DNA from: an uncultured Opitutia bacterium
GTDB lineage: Bacteria > Verrucomicrobiota > Verrucomicrobiia > Opitutales > UBA953
Reading direction: 5' to 3'
Length of the DNA stretch: 14,620 nt
Assembly: GCA_903882335.1 (NCBI GenBank)
Contig: CAIRWP010000135.1
Location: 1-14,620 of the forward strand
The notes under the pieces were generated by a model. That model worked only from the letters and a program-made list of their open reading frames with translations, was not told the origin of the DNA and did not search any database. Positions 13,456 to 14,620 of the stretch are shown here, one piece after another. Both the position numbers and the translations under genes were made by a program. Position 1 is the stretch's first letter, and each line of letters starts with the position of its first letter.

Positions 13456-14620
13456 CTAGCCGACCATCTTCAGGCCGCGCATCGAGCCGGTCGACGACGC
13501 AAACTTGTCCGCCTCGAGACCCATGCGCTGGAGCATGGAGACGAAGAGGTTCGGCAGCGGGTAGTTGCGCTCGGTGTCGAAGACGTGGTGCTCCCCGTGG
13601 CGGAAACCGCCGCCCGCGAAGATCGTCGGCAGGTTGGTGGTCACGTGGGTGTTCGCGTTGCCGAGGTTGGAGCCGTACAGGATCATCGTCCGGTCCAGCA
13701 AGGTGTCGCCGTCCTCCTTCACCGATTTGAGGTCGGCCAGCAGCTTCGCGAGCAGCTTCATGTGCCACTCGTCGATCGACTTGAGCTGGGCGAGCTTCTG
13801 CGCCGAGCGACCATGGTGGGAAAGGTTGTGGTAGCCGTCGCTCGTGGTGTGCTCGTGGTCGAGCTCGATCGCCGGCGAGTTCACGCTATCCAGCATCAGG
13901 GTCACCGTGCGGGACGAGTCGGTCTCGAAGCAGAGGCGGGCCATGTCGTACATGAGGCGGACCTTGTCCATGTACTCCTTGGGGCTGGCCGGATCGAGGG
14001 GCGCCGAGCGGGTGGCGACGGGGCGGGGTTTGCGCTCCCATTCCTTGGACATCTGCATGCGTCGTTCCAGCTCGCGGACGCTGGTGTAGTACTGGTCGAG
14101 ACGATCGCGGTCCTGCGCGCCAAGCGTGCGACCAAGGTCGCCGGCCTGGCCGCCCACGGCGTCCAGGATGCTCTGGCCTAGCTCCAGCCGACGCTGGGCG
14201 GCGGCGATCTCCTTCGGGGAACCGCCCATGAACATGCGTCGGAAGACTTCCGAGGGCTTCTCCTCCGTGGGGATCATGATGCCGCCGGCGGTCCAGGAAA
14301 GGCTCCGGGAACCGCGGGCGCAATTGACCCCGAGGGTCATCGACGGGAAACGCGTCAGGTGCCCCACCCGCTCCGCGACGAACTGGTCGAGGGAAATGGT
14401 GTTGCGGAAGCCGCCGCTGCTGGGGTGCGGCGCGGCGGTCAGGAAGCAATTGTCCGCCGGGTGACCGCCGTCCACGTCCGGGTGGGAGACGCCCGAGAAG
14501 ACGGAGAAATCCCGGCGATGCGCCTGGAGCGGTTCGAGGGTGACGGACGACTTGTAGTCGGCCCCGGCGCCCTTGGGGAAGAAATACTCGGGCACGAGGC
14601 CGAGGTTATTGCAGATGCCG
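13456..14620 (-). CDS. DUF1552 (HXXSHH) family protein, N-terminus outside the window
   Basis: The visible part is 387 residues and remains open at the right edge, so the start is missing. A GTG at 14595 is in frame, but GICNNLGL lies upstream of it and continues the usual family N-terminal block, so GTG is not taken as the start. Family hallmarks are FFPKGAGADY, FSVFSGVSHPDVDGGH, the name-giving HNLSHH (codons at 13830-13813), DEWHMKLLAKLLADLKSVKE, ILYGSNLGNANTH and the C-terminal LPNLFVSMLQRMGLEADKF. DUF1552 proteins are common in Planctomycetota, Verrucomicrobiota and Myxococcota, often exported and often next to DUF1592/DUF1588 cytochrome-like genes. Their function is unknown; the fold suggests a sulfatase/phosphatase-like hydrolase. 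The partner gene would lie upstream, outside this window. Confidence 0.9.
   Translation of the reverse strand, partial: GICNNLGLVPEYFFPKGAGADYKSSVTLEPLQAHRRDFSVFSGVSHPDVDGGHPADNCFLTAAPHPSSGGFRNTISLDQFVAERVGHLTRFPSMTLGVNCARGSRSLSWTAGGIMIPTEEKPSEVFRRMFMGGSPKEIAAAQRRLELGQSILDAVGGQAGDLGRTLGAQDRDRLDQYYTSVRELERRMQMSKEWERKPRPVATRSAPLDPASPKEYMDKVRLMYDMARLCFETDSSRTVTLMLDSVNSPAIELDHEHTTSDGYHNLSHHGRSAQKLAQLKSIDEWHMKLLAKLLADLKSVKEDGDTLLDRTMILYGSNLGNANTHVTTNLPTIFAGGGFRHGEHHVFDTERNYPLPNLFVSMLQRMGLEADKFASSTGSMRGLKMVG

Noticed and set aside
14593..14595. GTG as the start codon of the DUF1552 gene
   Set aside because: The frame continues to the window edge with family-like residues (CNNLGL) upstream, so the real start lies outside.
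1..14620. Search for CRISPR arrays, tRNA or rRNA genes, transposases, integrases, toxin-antitoxin or anti-phage genes
   Set aside because: None seen. There are no spaced direct repeats or recombinase motifs, genes are packed with gaps under 125 bp, and codon composition is uniform, so nothing suggests a mobile or defence island.

Overview
The window is a compact, GC-rich stretch of bacterial chromosome (clearly above 60% G+C by eye) with eleven protein genes, two of them cut by the window edges. No tRNA, rRNA, insertion sequence, CRISPR array or phage gene was seen. The gene content suggests a member of the Planctomycetota-Verrucomicrobiota-Chlamydiota group, most likely Verrucomicrobiota (Opitutae-like). 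The pointers are a DUF1552/HXXSHH protein, secreted or anchored M60-type (enhancin-like) metallopeptidases, a beta-propeller fused to a phosphoesterase, and almost no Shine-Dalgarno sequences. This placement is inference; no marker gene settles it.

Layout. Positions 1-105 hold the tail of an unidentified gene, followed by a small TM2-domain membrane protein (150-461). A strong 18-bp bidirectional terminator (471-509) separates it from the convergent leucine operon, read on the minus strand as leuC (2861-1455), an unrecognised 93-residue gene (1455-1174) and leuD (1144-524). leuC diverges from a membrane-anchored M60-type peptidase gene (2963-5044) across about 100 bp that contains a perfect 12-bp inverted repeat. 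Next come purU (5090-5944) and a second, secreted M60 paralogue (6019-7467). A two-gene unit follows: a short phosphotransacetylase (7580-8635) and a separate gene for the BioD-like plus DRTGG regulatory part of a long Pta (8641-9786). A metal-dependent amidohydrolase (10765-9794, minus) ends 7 bp from that unit and diverges from a large secreted beta-propeller/phosphoesterase (10888-13443). The phosphoesterase converges, 12 bp apart, on a DUF1552 protein that runs off the right edge (14620-13456, minus).

How the genes work together. LeuC and LeuD form isopropylmalate isomerase. PurU releases formate from 10-formyl-tetrahydrofolate. Pta interconverts acetyl-CoA and acetyl phosphate, and its neighbour probably provides nucleotide-dependent control. 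The M60 pair, the phosphoesterase and probably the DUF1552 protein form an exported set suited to attacking glycoprotein or phosphorylated substrates outside the cytoplasm; this is a family-level inference.

No complete new defence or mobile system was found. The observations most worth checking are the coding gene wedged between leuC and leuD, the M60 peptidase with a TonB-like anchor and a coiled-coil insertion, the split and order-reversed Pta, and the inverted repeat between leuC and the first M60 gene.
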